Numbered from the stretch's first letter, positions 18,161 through 27,880 are shown. The stretch: 64,000 nt of DNA from Achromobacter spanius (GCF_029637605.1 NZ_CP121261.1:6410881-6474880), one strand, 5' to 3'. Notes: generated by a model not told the origin, from the letters alone. Translations and numbers: made by a program.

Positions 18161-20698
18161 ATGATGGATTTCCCTGATATGTCACAGGCCAAGCGCCCCG
18201 GTTTCTGGTCCACCCTGCGCCTGGGCGCCAGGATGATGATGCGCGACGCCCGGGCGGGCGAGCTGCGTTTGTTGGTGCTGGCGCTGGTGGTGGCGGTGGC
18301 CGCGGTGACCAGCGTGGGCTTTCTGGCAGACCGCGTCAGCCGGGCGCTGGAACGCGACGCCGGGCAGATGCTGGGCGCTGATCTCGTGCTGGATGCCGAC
18401 GAACCCGTGCCCGCGCAATTCCTGGATCAGGCCCGCGAACGCGGCCTGACCGTGTCCCGGACCTTGCAGTTCCCGTCCATGGTCGGCGCCGGCGACGGCG
18501 CGCAACTGGCGGCGTTGAAAGCGGTGGAGCCTGGCTACCCGCTGCGCGGCGCCCTGCGCGTGGCCGAGGCGCCGTTCGCCCCCGACGCCGTCACCCGCGA
18601 CATCCCGCCCGAGGGCGCGGTCTGGGTGGATGCCCAACTGCTGTCGCTGCTGAACCTGAAAGTGGGCGACACGCTGAACGTGGGCGATGCCCACCTGCGC
18701 GTGGACCGCGTCATCACCTATGAGCCCGATCGCGGGATGCAGTTCGTCAACGTGGCGCCGCGCGTGCTGCTGCGCGCCAGCGACCTGCCGGCCACCGGCC
18801 TGATCGCGCCCGGCAGCCGCATCGGCTACGCCATGCTGGTGGCCGGCCAGCCGGACGCCGTGGCGGGCTATGCCACCTGGCTGAATCAAAACTTAAAGCG
18901 CGGGCAAAAAGTGGCCACCCTGGAGTCGGGCCGGCCGGAAGTGCGCCGCACGCTGGACCGCGCGCAGCGCTTCCTGTCGCTGGTCGCGTTGCTGGCGGTG
19001 CTGATATCCGCCGTGGCGGTGGCGTTGGCGGCGGGCCGCTACATGACCCGGCATCGCGACGGCATCGCCGTCATGCGTTGCCTGGGGGCGGTGCAATCCC
19101 AGATCTCGCGCATGCTGACGCTGGAGTTCGCCTTGGTCGGCCTGTTCTCGTCGGCCGCGGGCTGCCTGCTGGGCTTTGCCGTGCACCAGGTGTTGGTGAT
19201 GCTGCTGGGCTCCTTGATCGACACCAGCCTGCCCGCGCCGTCCGCCATTCCCGCCTTGCAAGGCGTGTTGACCGGCTTGCTGCTGCTGCTGGGCTTTGCC
19301 TTGCCCGCGCTGGCGCAACTGCGCCATGTGCCGCCCGCCCGCGTATTGCGGCGTGATGCCGACACGCTAAGCGCCCGCAGCGCCTTCGGCTACGTGGTGG
19401 GCGCCACGGGCTTTGCGCTGCTGATCTGGTGGTTCGCGGGCGACGCCAAGCTGGGCGCGGTGGTGGCGGGGGGCTTTCTGGGCGCCTTCGCCGTGTTCGC
19501 GCTGGTGGCGTGGTTGTGCGTGCTGGGCCTGGCGCGTGTGCGCGGCTTGGCCTCGGGGCTGCCCGCGCTGCGTTTCGCGCTGGCGGGCGTGGTGCGCCGC
19601 CGCGCCGCCACCATCACGCAGGTCTGCGCGCTGGCCGTCGGGCTGATGGCGCTGCTGCTCCTGACCATGACGCGCACCGACCTGATCCAGGGCTGGCAGC
19701 GCACCATGCCGGCGGACGCGCCCAACCGATTCCTGATCAACGTGCAGCCCGACCAGCGTCAACCGGTCAGCGACGCGCTGGCCCGCGAGGGCTTGGGCGG
19801 CATCACGCTGTCGCCCATGGTGCGGGGGCGCTTGATCGCCATCAACGGCAAGCCGGTGGGCCCGGACGACTACGAAGAGCCGCGCGCCAAGCGCCTGGTG
19901 GACCGCGAGTTCAACCTGTCCTATGACGACAAGATGCCCTCGTCCAACAAGATCGAGCAGGGCCGGTGGCTGAACCCCGACGCAACGGCGCCCGAGGTAT
20001 CGCTGGAGTCGGGTCTAGCCAAGTCGCTGGGCCTGAACCTGGGCGACAAGATGACCTTCGACGTGGCCGGCCAGCAGGTGGAGGCGACCGTCACCAGCAC
20101 CCGGCGGGTGGATTGGGATACGATGCGCGTCAACTTTTTTGCCATCCTGACCCCCGCCGCGCTGGCCGACATGCCCCAAAGCTGGATCACATCCTTTTAC
20201 CTGCCGCCCGAAAAAGCGGCGGTGCTGCCCGCGCTGGTGCGCGAATTCCCGAACCTGACCGTGTTCGATGTCAGCGCCATCCTGCAGCAATTGCAGTCGG
20301 TGCTGAACGAAGTGGGCAAGGCGGTTCAGTTGCTGTTCCTGTTCACGCTGGCCGCCGGTGTGCTGGTGCTGTCGGCGGCGCTGACGGCCACCCGCGACGA
20401 GCGCATGCGCGAAGCGGCGGTGCTGCGGGCGCTGGGCGCCACGCGCACGCAATTGGCGCGGTCGCAGCGGATTGAACTGTGGGCGGTGGGCGGCCTGGCC
20501 GGCCTCTTGGCGGCGGCCGGCGCCACCGCCATTGCCTGGGTGCTATCCACCCAGGTGTTTGACTTCACCATTACCCTGAGCCTGTGGCCGTGGCTGACCG
20601 GCATCGGCGCGGGCATGTTGGGCGCCTGGGCCGGCGGCGCCCTGGCTCTGCGCGGCGTGTTGCGCACGCCGCCCCTGGTCACCCTTCGAGAAGCCTGA
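18161..20698 (+). CDS. FtsX-like ABC permease, YbbP/MacB-type, without neighbouring ATPase
   Basis: 845-residue inner-membrane protein. An N-terminal helix (LLVLALVVAVAAVTSVGFLA) precedes a large periplasmic region (about residues 60-260), a cluster of helices (about 275-520), a second periplasmic region (about 530-715) and a C-terminal FtsX helix bundle (about 725-845). E. coli YbbP is about 804 residues. YbbP is normally encoded next to the YbbA ATPase, but no ATPase gene lies nearby here. The start is uncertain: ATG 18161 lacks a good ribosome site and ATG 18179 (MSQAKRPGF) is an option. The substrate may be a lipid or lipoprotein, by inference only. Confidence 0.88.
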   Translation: MMDFPDMSQAKRPGFWSTLRLGARMMMRDARAGELRLLVLALVVAVAAVTSVGFLADRVSRALERDAGQMLGADLVLDADEPVPAQFLDQARERGLTVSRTLQFPSMVGAGDGAQLAALKAVEPGYPLRGALRVAEAPFAPDAVTRDIPPEGAVWVDAQLLSLLNLKVGDTLNVGDAHLRVDRVITYEPDRGMQFVNVAPRVLLRASDLPATGLIAPGSRIGYAMLVAGQPDAVAGYATWLNQNLKRGQKVATLESGRPEVRRTLDRAQRFLSLVALLAVLISAVAVALAAGRYMTRHRDGIAVMRCLGAVQSQISRMLTLEFALVGLFSSAAGCLLGFAVHQVLVMLLGSLIDTSLPAPSAIPALQGVLTGLLLLLGFALPALAQLRHVPPARVLRRDADTLSARSAFGYVVGATGFALLIWWFAGDAKLGAVVAGGFLGAFAVFALVAWLCVLGLARVRGLASGLPALRFALAGVVRRRAATITQVCALAVGLMALLLLTMTRTDLIQGWQRTMPADAPNRFLINVQPDQRQPVSDALAREGLGGITLSPMVRGRLIAINGKPVGPDDYEEPRAKRLVDREFNLSYDDKMPSSNKIEQGRWLNPDATAPEVSLESGLAKSLGLNLGDKMTFDVAGQQVEATVTSTRRVDWDTMRVNFFAILTPAALADMPQSWITSFYLPPEKAAVLPALVREFPNLTVFDVSAILQQLQSVLNEVGKAVQLLFLFTLAAGVLVLSAALTATRDERMREAAVLRALGATRTQLARSQRIELWAVGGLAGLLAAAGATAIAWVLSTQVFDFTITLSLWPWLTGIGAGMLGAWAGGALALRGVLRTPPLVTLREA

Positions 20699-21120
20699 TG
20701 ACGACCCGCGTCCATACCATTAGCGAACCCGTGGAAAATTCCAGCAGCATCTTTGACCTTCTTGGCGGCGAGCCCGGCGTGCGTGCGCTGGTCGACCGCT
20801 TCTATGACCTGATGGACATGGAGCCCGACCTGAAAGAACTGCGCGCTGCCCACGGCCCCAGCCTGGACGAGGCGCGCAACAAGCTGTTCTGGTTCCTGTG
20901 CGGCTATTTTGGCGGGCCGGATCACTACATCGAACGCTTCGGCCACCCCCGACTGCGCGCGCGGCACCTGCCGTTTTCCATCGGCCAGGTCGAGCGCGAC
21001 CAGTGGGTGATCTGCATCGGGCGCGCCATGGAAGACCAGGGCATCGACCCGGCGCTCGCGGAGCGGCTGCTGGAATCTTTCTACGGCGTGGCCGACTGGA
21101 TGCGCAATCGTGAAGGCTGA
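20698..21120 (+). CDS. group II truncated haemoglobin
   Basis: 140 residues from ATG 20698 (TGATG junction with the permease gene). Haem-pocket signatures of trHbII are visible: Tyr B10 in DRFYDLMD, the proximal His region ARHLPFSIG near 91-99, and Trp G8 in DQWVICIG. The family binds oxygen or NO and is linked to redox or nitrosative stress. The overlap with the FtsX-like gene and with kdkA places it in a three-gene unit of unrelated-looking functions. Confidence 0.92.
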   Translation: MTTRVHTISEPVENSSSIFDLLGGEPGVRALVDRFYDLMDMEPDLKELRAAHGPSLDEARNKLFWFLCGYFGGPDHYIERFGHPRLRARHLPFSIGQVERDQWVICIGRAMEDQGIDPALAERLLESFYGVADWMRNREG

Positions 21121-21859
21121 TGGCGCGCGCGCAGACGGCGCACGATCCGGCGTGCTGCGCCAGTCCTGGGCGGGTCCGCTGGCCGGCGCCATGTTGAGCG
21201 ACGCGACGCGCCTGGCTGACGCCGGCCCCGACATTTTCAACCCGTCCCATTACGGCGACCGCGCCCGGCCGGTGGACGCCGGGGGCCGCCAAGCCGCCTG
21301 GTTCGTACAGGGCGCGGGCTGGCAGGGCGTGTTGCGGCGCTATCGGCGCGGCGGAATGATCGCCCGCATCAGCCGCGACGCCTATCTTTGGAACGGCGAG
21401 GACCGCACCCGCGGCTTCCGGGAATTCCGCTTGCTGGCCGAGATGCGCGCGCAGGGGCTGGACGTGCCGGCGCCCTTGGCCGCCGCCTATTGGCGCCAAG
21501 GCCCGATCTACCGCGCGGCCATCGTGGTGGAACGCATTCCAGGCGTGAAGCCCCTGGCCCACGCGCTGGCCGAGCCGCTGTGGGGCGCGGTGGCGCAGGC
21601 CATCGTCCGCATGCACCGCGCCGGCGTGTGGCACGCCGACTTGAACGCCTTCAATATCCTGATCGGCGGCGACAGCCGGGTCTGGCTGATCGATTTCGAC
21701 CGCGGCACGCTCGGTGCGCTGTCCGAACGCCAGCGCCAGGGCAACCTGGACCGGCTGCGCCGCTCACTCGTCAAGGTGGCCGGCGACGAGGGCGAGCGCT
21801 TCTGGATGAAGCTGCGCGACAGCTACTGGACCGCCTGGGGCGTAGGTGTCCAACCCTGA
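21110..21859 (+). CDS. kdkA: 3-deoxy-D-manno-octulosonic acid (Kdo) kinase
   Basis: 249 residues, GTG start at 21110 overlapping the haemoglobin gene by 11 bases. Small kinase-like fold: LRRYRRGGMIARIS at 75-88 in the nucleotide lobe, catalytic-loop HADLNAFN at 175-182 and metal-binding IDFD at 194-197. KdkA phosphorylates Kdo of the LPS inner core at the membrane's cytoplasmic face in species with a single Kdo, such as Bordetella. It fits with lpxO, the core glycosyltransferases and msbA elsewhere in the window. Confidence 0.92.
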   Translation: MKADGARADGARSGVLRQSWAGPLAGAMLSDATRLADAGPDIFNPSHYGDRARPVDAGGRQAAWFVQGAGWQGVLRRYRRGGMIARISRDAYLWNGEDRTRGFREFRLLAEMRAQGLDVPAPLAAAYWRQGPIYRAAIVVERIPGVKPLAHALAEPLWGAVAQAIVRMHRAGVWHADLNAFNILIGGDSRVWLIDFDRGTLGALSERQRQGNLDRLRRSLVKVAGDEGERFWMKLRDSYWTAWGVGVQP

Positions 21860-22001
21860 GACGTCGCGGGGGCCGTCGCCGTCGCGATGCCTTCAATTGC
21901 GGCAACTCACCGGCAAAGTTGGGCAGACCATCGCTAAAAGGCTTTATCATTTCGCCTTTTGGTGGTCCTGACATACACGACATACGGCAAGGGGGCTTGT
22001 A

Positions 22002-23105
22002 ATGGAACTAAGGGCGGGAATGCGCTGGGCGCTTGGCGCGGTGTTGGTCGCGGCATCGGCATCGTCGGCAGTCGCGCAGGACAAGGTCGTCAACGTCTAC
22101 AACTGGGCTGAGTACACGGCGCCGGACACGATTCCGGGTTTCGAAAAGGAAACCGGCATCAAGGTCCGCTATGACGTCTATGACAGCAACGACACGCTGC
22201 AAGCCAAGCTGCTGGCCGGCAAGTCGGGGTACGACGTCGTGGTTCCGTCCACCCATTACGCCTCGCGCCAGATCCAGGCCGGGCTGTTCCAGAAGCTGGA
22301 CAAGTCCAAGATTCCCAACTGGAAGTATCTGGACCCGGAACTGATGGCGCTGGTTGCCTCGGTCGACCCGGGCAACGAGCACGCCATTCCCTGGGGCTAC
22401 GGCACCAACGGTCTGGGCTACAACGTTACCAAGGTCAAGGAGATCATGGGCGACAACGTAGATCTGTCCAACTGGGACATGATCTTCAAGCCCGAGAACG
22501 CCGCCAAGCTGAAAGAGTGCGGCATTTCGATGCTGGACGAAGCCGCGCAGGTGTTCCCGGCCGTGCTGAAGTACCTGGGCAAGGATCCCAACAGCACCAA
22601 CGCCGACGACTACAAGGCCGCGCTGGATGTCTTGAAGCAGATCCGCCCGTACATCCGCCAGTTCAGTTCGTCGGGCTATATCGATGAGCTTGCCGTGGGC
22701 GACCTCTGCATGGTCTACGGTTTTTCGGGCGACGTGATGATCGCCCGCAAGCGCGCGCAAGAAGCCAAGAAGTCGTATGAAGTGAACTACTTCATCCCGA
22801 AGGGCGGCGCGCCCGCATGGTTCGACCTGATGGTCATTCCGAAGGATGCGCCGCATCCCGAAGAAGCCCTGGCGTTCATCAACTACATTGAAACGCCCCA
22901 GGTGCATGCCGCCATCACCAACACCATGTTCTATCCCAACGCCAACAAAGAGGCGCGGAAATACGTGGTGAAGGACGTGGCCGAGAACCCCATGATCTAC
23001 CCGCCGGCGGAGGTCTCCAAGACCTTGTACGTGATCAAGGCGCTGCCCTTGAACATTCAACGCATGCAGAACCGGATGTGGTCCGAGCTGAAGTCTGGAA
23101 GATAA
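22002..23105 (+). CDS. potF: putrescine/polyamine ABC transporter periplasmic receptor
   Basis: 367 residues with a signal peptide (about 25 residues, cleavage at AVAQD). PotD/PotF features are VYNWAEYTAPDTIPGFEKET at 31-50, GYDVVVPSTHY near 77-87, IPWGYGTNGLGYN and the GFSGDV pocket segment. Acidic and aromatic residues of this family clamp the diamine. First gene of a complete potFGHI operon; the 142-base upstream gap has an AT-rich patch (TTTATCATTTCGCC near 21946-21958) that may hold the promoter. Confidence 0.95.
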   Translation: MELRAGMRWALGAVLVAASASSAVAQDKVVNVYNWAEYTAPDTIPGFEKETGIKVRYDVYDSNDTLQAKLLAGKSGYDVVVPSTHYASRQIQAGLFQKLDKSKIPNWKYLDPELMALVASVDPGNEHAIPWGYGTNGLGYNVTKVKEIMGDNVDLSNWDMIFKPENAAKLKECGISMLDEAAQVFPAVLKYLGKDPNSTNADDYKAALDVLKQIRPYIRQFSSSGYIDELAVGDLCMVYGFSGDVMIARKRAQEAKKSYEVNYFIPKGGAPAWFDLMVIPKDAPHPEEALAFINYIETPQVHAAITNTMFYPNANKEARKYVVKDVAENPMIYPPAEVSKTLYVIKALPLNIQRMQNRMWSELKSGR

Positions 23106-23111
23106 GTCATC

Positions 23112-24239
23112 ATGAGCGATAGCCGTTACTCGGCGCCGCATACGGCCGACCCGGACGAATTCGTCCGGGTGTCCGATGTGGTCAAGATCTTTGGCGATGT
23201 GGTCGCCGTGCGTTCCGTCAACCTGTCCGTCAAGCGCAACGAGATCTTTGCGCTGCTGGGAAGCTCTGGCAGCGGCAAATCCACCTTGCTGCGCATGCTG
23301 GCGGGCTTTGAGGACGCCACGTCGGGGCAGATCCTGCTGGACGGCGAGGACATCACCGCCGTGCCGCCGTACCGCCGGCCCGTGAACATGATGTTCCAGT
23401 CCTACGCCCTGTTCCCGCACATGACGGTTGAAGCCAATGTGGCGTTCGGCCTGAAGCAGGAAGGCGTGGACCGCGCCGAAATCCACGACCGCGTGTTCGA
23501 AGCGCTGGACCTCGTCCAGATGGCCGGCTATTCGCGCCGCAAGCCGAACCAACTGTCGGGCGGCCAGCAACAGCGCGTGGCGCTGGCGCGCAGCCTGGTC
23601 AAGCGGCCCAAGCTGCTGTTGCTGGACGAACCGATGTCCGCGCTGGACAAGCAGATTCGCCAGAAGACGCAGATTGAACTGGTGAAGATTCTTGAACAGG
23701 TCGGCGTGACCTGCATCATGGTGACGCACGACCAGGAAGAGGCCATGACCATGGCGCACCGCCTGGCCGTCATGACCGAAGGCCAGATCGTCCAGTGCGG
23801 CACGCCGCAAGACGTCTATGCCTTTCCAAATTCGCGCTTCGTGGCCAGCTTCATCGGGTCGACCAATATGTTCACCGGCACCATCGTGGTGGACGAACCC
23901 GATCACGTCGCCATCGAATGCGCCGAACTGACGCGGCCGCTCTTCGTGAACCATGGCGTGAGCGAACCGCTGGGCATGGAAGTGCACGTGTCCATCCGGC
24001 CCGAGCGCCTGGTGGTGTCGCGCGACCAACCCGCCGGCGAATACAACTGGGCCCACGGCATGGTCAGCCACATGGCCTGGATGGGCAGCTATGCGCTATA
24101 TCAGATCCGCCTGGATTCCGGCAAGACGGTCGAGGCCAGCGTGCCCAGCCTGTTGCTGGCCCAGATGGATGCCCCAGGCATTGACGAGGAAATCTTCGTC
24201 AGCTGGGATGCCGACAGCGCGACGGTGCTGGCGTCATGA
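23112..24239 (+). CDS. potG: polyamine ABC transporter ATP-binding protein
   Basis: 375-residue cytoplasmic ATPase. Walker A GSSGSGKS is at 50-57, Q-loop [12 protein letters not shown] follows, then signature LSGGQQQR, Walker [13 protein letters not shown] and the switch HDQEEAMT. The C-terminal TOBE-type regulatory domain begins about residue 245. It begins six bases after potF and overlaps potH by four bases. Confidence 0.96.
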   Translation: MSDSRYSAPHTADPDEFVRVSDVVKIFGDVVAVRSVNLSVKRNEIFALLGSSGSGKSTLLRMLAGFEDATSGQILLDGEDITAVPPYRRPVNMMFQSYALFPHMTVEANVAFGLKQEGVDRAEIHDRVFEALDLVQMAGYSRRKPNQLSGGQQQRVALARSLVKRPKLLLLDEPMSALDKQIRQKTQIELVKILEQVGVTCIMVTHDQEEAMTMAHRLAVMTEGQIVQCGTPQDVYAFPNSRFVASFIGSTNMFTGTIVVDEPDHVAIECAELTRPLFVNHGVSEPLGMEVHVSIRPERLVVSRDQPAGEYNWAHGMVSHMAWMGSYALYQIRLDSGKTVEASVPSLLLAQMDAPGIDEEIFVSWDADSATVLAS

Positions 24240-25156
24240 TTCGCTTTTCGCCCCGCGACTGGTTGCCTTCCGGCCGGGCGCTGGCGGTGGTGCCGCCGTT
24301 TGCCTGGCTGGTGCTGTTCCTGCTGCTGCCTTTCCTGCTGGTACTGAAGATCAGCTTTGCCGAAGTGGAATTCGGCATTCCGCCGTATACGCCGCTGGCG
24401 CAGTTTCAGGACGAAGCCGTGCAGTTCAGCCTGCACCTGCGCGGCTACCTTCTGCTGTTCACCGACAGCCTGTACATCAAGACCTACCTGAGCTCGGTGA
24501 AGATCGCCGGCATCACCACGCTGATCTGCGTGCTGATCGGCTATCCCATCGCGTACTACATCGCGCGCTCTTCGCCGCGGGTGCGCAACCTGCTGCTGCT
24601 GGGCGTGATCCTGCCGTTCTGGACGTCGCTGCTGTTGCGCGTGTACGCGTGGGTCGGCATCATGCGCAACGATGGTCTGTTGAACAACCTGCTGCAAAGC
24701 CTGGGCATCATTTCCAGCCCGCTGGAAATCTATCGCACCGACGTGGCGGTCTATATCGGCATGGTCTATGCGTACCTGCCGTTCTTCATCCTGCCGCTGT
24801 ACGCCACGCTGGTGAAGATGGACCTGCGCCTGCTGGAAGCCGCTTACGACCTGGGCGCCAAGCCCTGGCAGGCGTTCTGGCAGATCACCGTGCCGCTGTC
24901 GCGCCAGGGCGTGATCGCGGGCGCCATGCTGGTGTTCATTCCCGCCGTGGGCGAATACGTCATCCCTGAAATGCTGGGCGGCGCCAACACGCTGATGATG
25001 GGCCGCGTCATGTGGAACGAATTCTTCAATAACGCTGACTGGCCGATGGCGTCGGCGGTGACGTGTGTGATGGTGCTGTTGCTGCTCGTGCCCTTGGTGG
25101 TCTTCCAGTACAACCAGGTCAAGCAGCAGGAACAAGCCAACGGAGGCCGCAAATGA
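24236..25156 (+). CDS. potH: polyamine ABC transporter permease
   Basis: 306 residues, about six transmembrane helices. The ATPase-contacting EAA motif is LEAAYDLGAKPWQAFWQITVP near residues 201-221, and EYVIPEMLGG is typical of PotB/PotH. It pairs with PotI as the heterodimeric pore and overlaps both flanking genes at ATGA junctions. Confidence 0.95.
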   Translation: MIRFSPRDWLPSGRALAVVPPFAWLVLFLLLPFLLVLKISFAEVEFGIPPYTPLAQFQDEAVQFSLHLRGYLLLFTDSLYIKTYLSSVKIAGITTLICVLIGYPIAYYIARSSPRVRNLLLLGVILPFWTSLLLRVYAWVGIMRNDGLLNNLLQSLGIISSPLEIYRTDVAVYIGMVYAYLPFFILPLYATLVKMDLRLLEAAYDLGAKPWQAFWQITVPLSRQGVIAGAMLVFIPAVGEYVIPEMLGGANTLMMGRVMWNEFFNNADWPMASAVTCVMVLLLLVPLVVFQYNQVKQQEQANGGRK

Positions 25157-25962
25157 AGGGCCCCAACAAGACATTGCGCGCCGTGGTGCTGGGGCTGGGG
25201 TACTTTTTCCTGTACGTGCCCATCATCAGCCTGATGGTGTTCTCGTTCAACGAGTCGCCCACCGTGACGTCGTGGGCGGGCTTCTCGTTTCGCTGGTATC
25301 ACGCGCTGATCAATGACGACGCGCTCTTGCGGGCTGCGTGGCTGTCGTTTCGCATCGCGGCGCTGACGGCCACGGCCGCCGTCATCATCGGCACCTGGGC
25401 CGGCTATGTGCTGGGTCGCATGGGACGCTTTCGCGGCTTTTCGCTGTACGTGGGCATGCTGAGCGCGCCGCTGGTCATACCGGAAGTGGTGTTGGGCATT
25501 TCCTTGCTGCTGATGTTCGTGGAACTGCGTGGCAGCCTGGGCTGGCCCTCTGAAAATGGCGTGTTCACCATCTGGGTGGGGCACGTGACGCTGTGCATGG
25601 CATTTGTGGCCGTCGTCATCCAGACCCGCATCCGCGACCTGGACCGCTCGCTGGAAGAGGCCGCGCTGGACCTGGGCGCTACCCCCATGACGGTGTTCTT
25701 CAAGATCACGCTGCCGCTGATCGCGCCGGCATTGGCCTCGGCCTGGTTGCTGTCGTTCACGCTGTCGCTGGACGACGTCGTGCTGGCGTCGTTCCTGTCC
25801 GGCCCCAGCTCCAGCACGCTGCCGATGGAAGTGTTTTCGCGGGTGCGCCTGGGGCTGAAACCCGAGATCAACGCGCTGGCCACCTTGTTCATCCTGGCCG
25901 TGGGCACGTGCGTGATCCTGGCCAACCGCCTGCAATGGCGCAAGGAATCTGAATCCAAATGA
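25153..25962 (+). CDS. potI: polyamine ABC transporter permease
   Basis: 269 residues from ATG 25153 (ATGA overlap with potH); the open frame upstream lies inside potH. PotC/PotI motifs are FSFNESPTVTSWAGFSFRWY near 27-46 and the EAA region LEEAALDLGATPMTVFFKITLP. It completes the importer. Its stop overlaps the next gene by four bases, so the Spx/ArsC-like gene may be co-transcribed. Confidence 0.95.
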   Translation: MKGPNKTLRAVVLGLGYFFLYVPIISLMVFSFNESPTVTSWAGFSFRWYHALINDDALLRAAWLSFRIAALTATAAVIIGTWAGYVLGRMGRFRGFSLYVGMLSAPLVIPEVVLGISLLLMFVELRGSLGWPSENGVFTIWVGHVTLCMAFVAVVIQTRIRDLDRSLEEAALDLGATPMTVFFKITLPLIAPALASAWLLSFTLSLDDVVLASFLSGPSSSTLPMEVFSRVRLGLKPEINALATLFILAVGTCVILANRLQWRKESESK

Positions 25963-26315
25963 AGCAAACTACCCTGTATGGCCTGACCAAGTGCAGCACC
26001 TGCGTCAAGGCGCGCGACTGGCTGTCGGAACACGGCGTCGATCATGTGTTCGTGGATTACCGTGATCACCCGGTTGACGCGGCCACGCTGAAATCGTGGT
26101 CCGACCAGGTTGGCGGTTGGGAAAAGCTGGTCAACCGCTCGTCGATGACCTGGCGCAACCTGCCGGAAGACCGTAAGTCGGCCGCGACCGACGCCCAATG
26201 GAGTGCGCTCATCGCCGAGTACCCGGCCTTGGTGCGCCGCCCGGTCACCGTGACGCCGGATGGCGAAGTCACCGTGGGCTTCAGCGAAAAGCGCTACGGC
26301 GAACGCTTCGCCTGA
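25959..26315 (+). CDS. ArsC/Spx-family reductase-like protein (YffB type)
   Basis: 118-residue thioredoxin-fold protein. Redox site C12-S-T-C15 follows LYGLTKC. Family features are VDYRDHP, the NRSSMTWRNL segment where arsenate reductases carry a catalytic-site Arg, and RRPVTV near 91-96. YffB-like proteins are usually glutathione-dependent thiol reductases rather than true arsenate reductases. ATGA overlap with potI suggests translational coupling. It is followed after 15 bases by the glycosylase gene. Confidence 0.88.
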   Translation: MKQTTLYGLTKCSTCVKARDWLSEHGVDHVFVDYRDHPVDAATLKSWSDQVGGWEKLVNRSSMTWRNLPEDRKSAATDAQWSALIAEYPALVRRPVTVTPDGEVTVGFSEKRYGERFA

Positions 26316-26330
26316 CGCCTCCCGGCTGCG

Positions 26331-27068
26331 ATGGCGTCCCCCATCCAGGCATCGCGCGGCGCCGGCAAGGCGTTGCCCGATGCCTTTTTTGATCGCGATG
26401 CCTGCACCCTGGCGCGCGACCTGTTGGGCAAGGTCATCCGTCATTGCGTGGACGGCCTGTGGCTGTCGGTGCGCATCATCGAAACCGAGGCCTACTACCT
26501 GGAAGAAAAGGGCAGCCACGCCTCGCTGGGCTACACCCACAAGCGCCGCGCGCTGTTCATGGATGGCGGCGTTATCTACATGTATTACGCGCGCGGTGGA
26601 GATTCTCTGAATTTCAGCGCCGCCGGGCCGGGTAATGCCGTGCTGATCAAGTCCGGGTATCCATGGACGGACGCGCTGTCAGGCCCCGATGCGCTGGCCC
26701 GCATGCAACAGTTGAACCCGGATGCGCGGGATCTGCCGCGTCCGCCGTCGCGCCTGTGCGCGGGGCAGACGCTGCTGTGCCGTTCGCTGGGGCTGAAGGT
26801 GCCGCAGTGGGACACGCGCCGCTTCGATCCCAACGCGCTGTATGTGGAAGACGTGGGCGGCTCACCGCAAGCCCTGGTCTGCACCACGCGCCTGGGCATT
26901 CCGCCAGGGCGCGACGAGCATCTGCACTACCGCTTTGTGGATCCGGCCTACGCCGCCTTTTGCACGCGCAACCCGTTGCGGCGCGGGCAACGCGCTGGCC
27001 ATGACTACGTGTGGGTGGACCGCCAGGGTGTCGTGCTGCCCGAGGCGCCCGAACTTCCGGCGCGCTAG
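26331..27068 (+). CDS. DNA-3-methyladenine glycosylase (AAG/MPG family)
   Basis: 245 residues. It excises alkylated purines in base-excision repair. AAG landmarks are LPDAFFDRDACTLARDLLGKV at 15-35 and ETEAYY at 51-56, where E53 corresponds to the catalytic Glu and Y55 to the intercalating Tyr of human AAG. The segment YYARGGDSLNFS replaces the usual YGxYxCxN motif, which I recall in other proteobacterial members. The gene ends convergently on the YrbL-like gene, sharing CTAG as both stops. Confidence 0.92.
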   Translation: MASPIQASRGAGKALPDAFFDRDACTLARDLLGKVIRHCVDGLWLSVRIIETEAYYLEEKGSHASLGYTHKRRALFMDGGVIYMYYARGGDSLNFSAAGPGNAVLIKSGYPWTDALSGPDALARMQQLNPDARDLPRPPSRLCAGQTLLCRSLGLKVPQWDTRRFDPNALYVEDVGGSPQALVCTTRLGIPPGRDEHLHYRFVDPAYAAFCTRNPLRRGQRAGHDYVWVDRQGVVLPEAPELPAR

Positions 27069-27766
27069 GCGGCCTTCGCGGCGTCGATGCGTGCTTGCAG
27101 GGACTGGCGCATTTCCTGGTATTTACGCGCAATGCGCTTGCGGTTCAGGCGCTTGCTCCAGGCGTAAAGCGGAATCAGCGGCAAGACCCCGAACCCGTCG
27201 ATCAGGTACATGCCCTGCTTGCCCTCGGCGTTCTGGCCACAGGCGATATTGCTGGCGGAAATGTCGTGCAGCACGACATGCGCGTCGGCCAGATCGTTGA
27301 AGAATTCGTCCAACTGTTCGAAGAACTGCGCGTCCACCTTGCCCTGCGCGGCCAGGTCGGCCACGGTGGGCGCAATGTTGCCGTCGGCGTCGGTAATCTT
27401 TTCCACCACCAGGCCCAGGCCCAGCGAGGTTTGCGCCACGCCCAGGATGCGTGCCATGGGCACTTGCCACACGCCCGACGGGCGGGTGGTGGTGGTGACG
27501 TATTCCGAGATCTCGTTCAGGTAAACGCGGTAGGCGCTTTCACGCTGGTATTGCTTGTACCAACGCTTGAACGGCCGCGCCTCCAGATAGACCGCGCGGG
27601 CGCGCATGTCCATGACCTTCACGAGCAGGTCGGGGGAGTGCGGATGCTGGAAAATGTGGCGGTCGCCGCCGGTGGCGAGCGGGGTTGCGGCGTCCAGGTC
27701 CAGGGGACCGAACACCGATTGGAAAGAAACGCTGGATCGACGGGAAGAAAGGTCAGTTGAATTCAA
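27065..27766 (-). CDS. YrbL-family protein (kinase-like fold)
   Basis: 233 residues, soluble. It matches the PhoP-network YrbL family: TPLATGGDRHIFQHPHSPDLLVK near 28-50 resembles a degenerate nucleotide loop, QRESAYRVYLNEI follows, and HDISASNIA near residue 165 with IDGFG correspond to catalytic and metal loops of protein-kinase-like folds. In enterics yrbL is a PhoP/PmrA target, but its biochemical role is unknown. Divergent from rmuC. Confidence 0.85.
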   Translation of the reverse strand: MNSTDLSSRRSSVSFQSVFGPLDLDAATPLATGGDRHIFQHPHSPDLLVKVMDMRARAVYLEARPFKRWYKQYQRESAYRVYLNEISEYVTTTTRPSGVWQVPMARILGVAQTSLGLGLVVEKITDADGNIAPTVADLAAQGKVDAQFFEQLDEFFNDLADAHVVLHDISASNIACGQNAEGKQGMYLIDGFGVLPLIPLYAWSKRLNRKRIARKYQEMRQSLQARIDAAKAA

Positions 27767-27880
27767 GTTGGGTCGAACGTTGTATTCAAAGTGCGGGAAG
27801 TTTAATCCTGTTGCGCGGTCGCGGCGGCTCGGGTTGCATCAAGGGATGTCGTTTGCTTACAACGCAGTGATGATGCGTCC

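Noticed and set aside
22008..24071. A 687-residue minus-strand open frame opposite potF and potG.
   Set aside because: Low-complexity antisense composition and no recognisable domain; potF and potG are unambiguous.
25959..26315. Arsenate reductase as the product of the Spx/ArsC-like gene.
   Set aside because: No ars regulator or efflux gene nearby, and the sequence is closer to the YffB thiol-reductase type.
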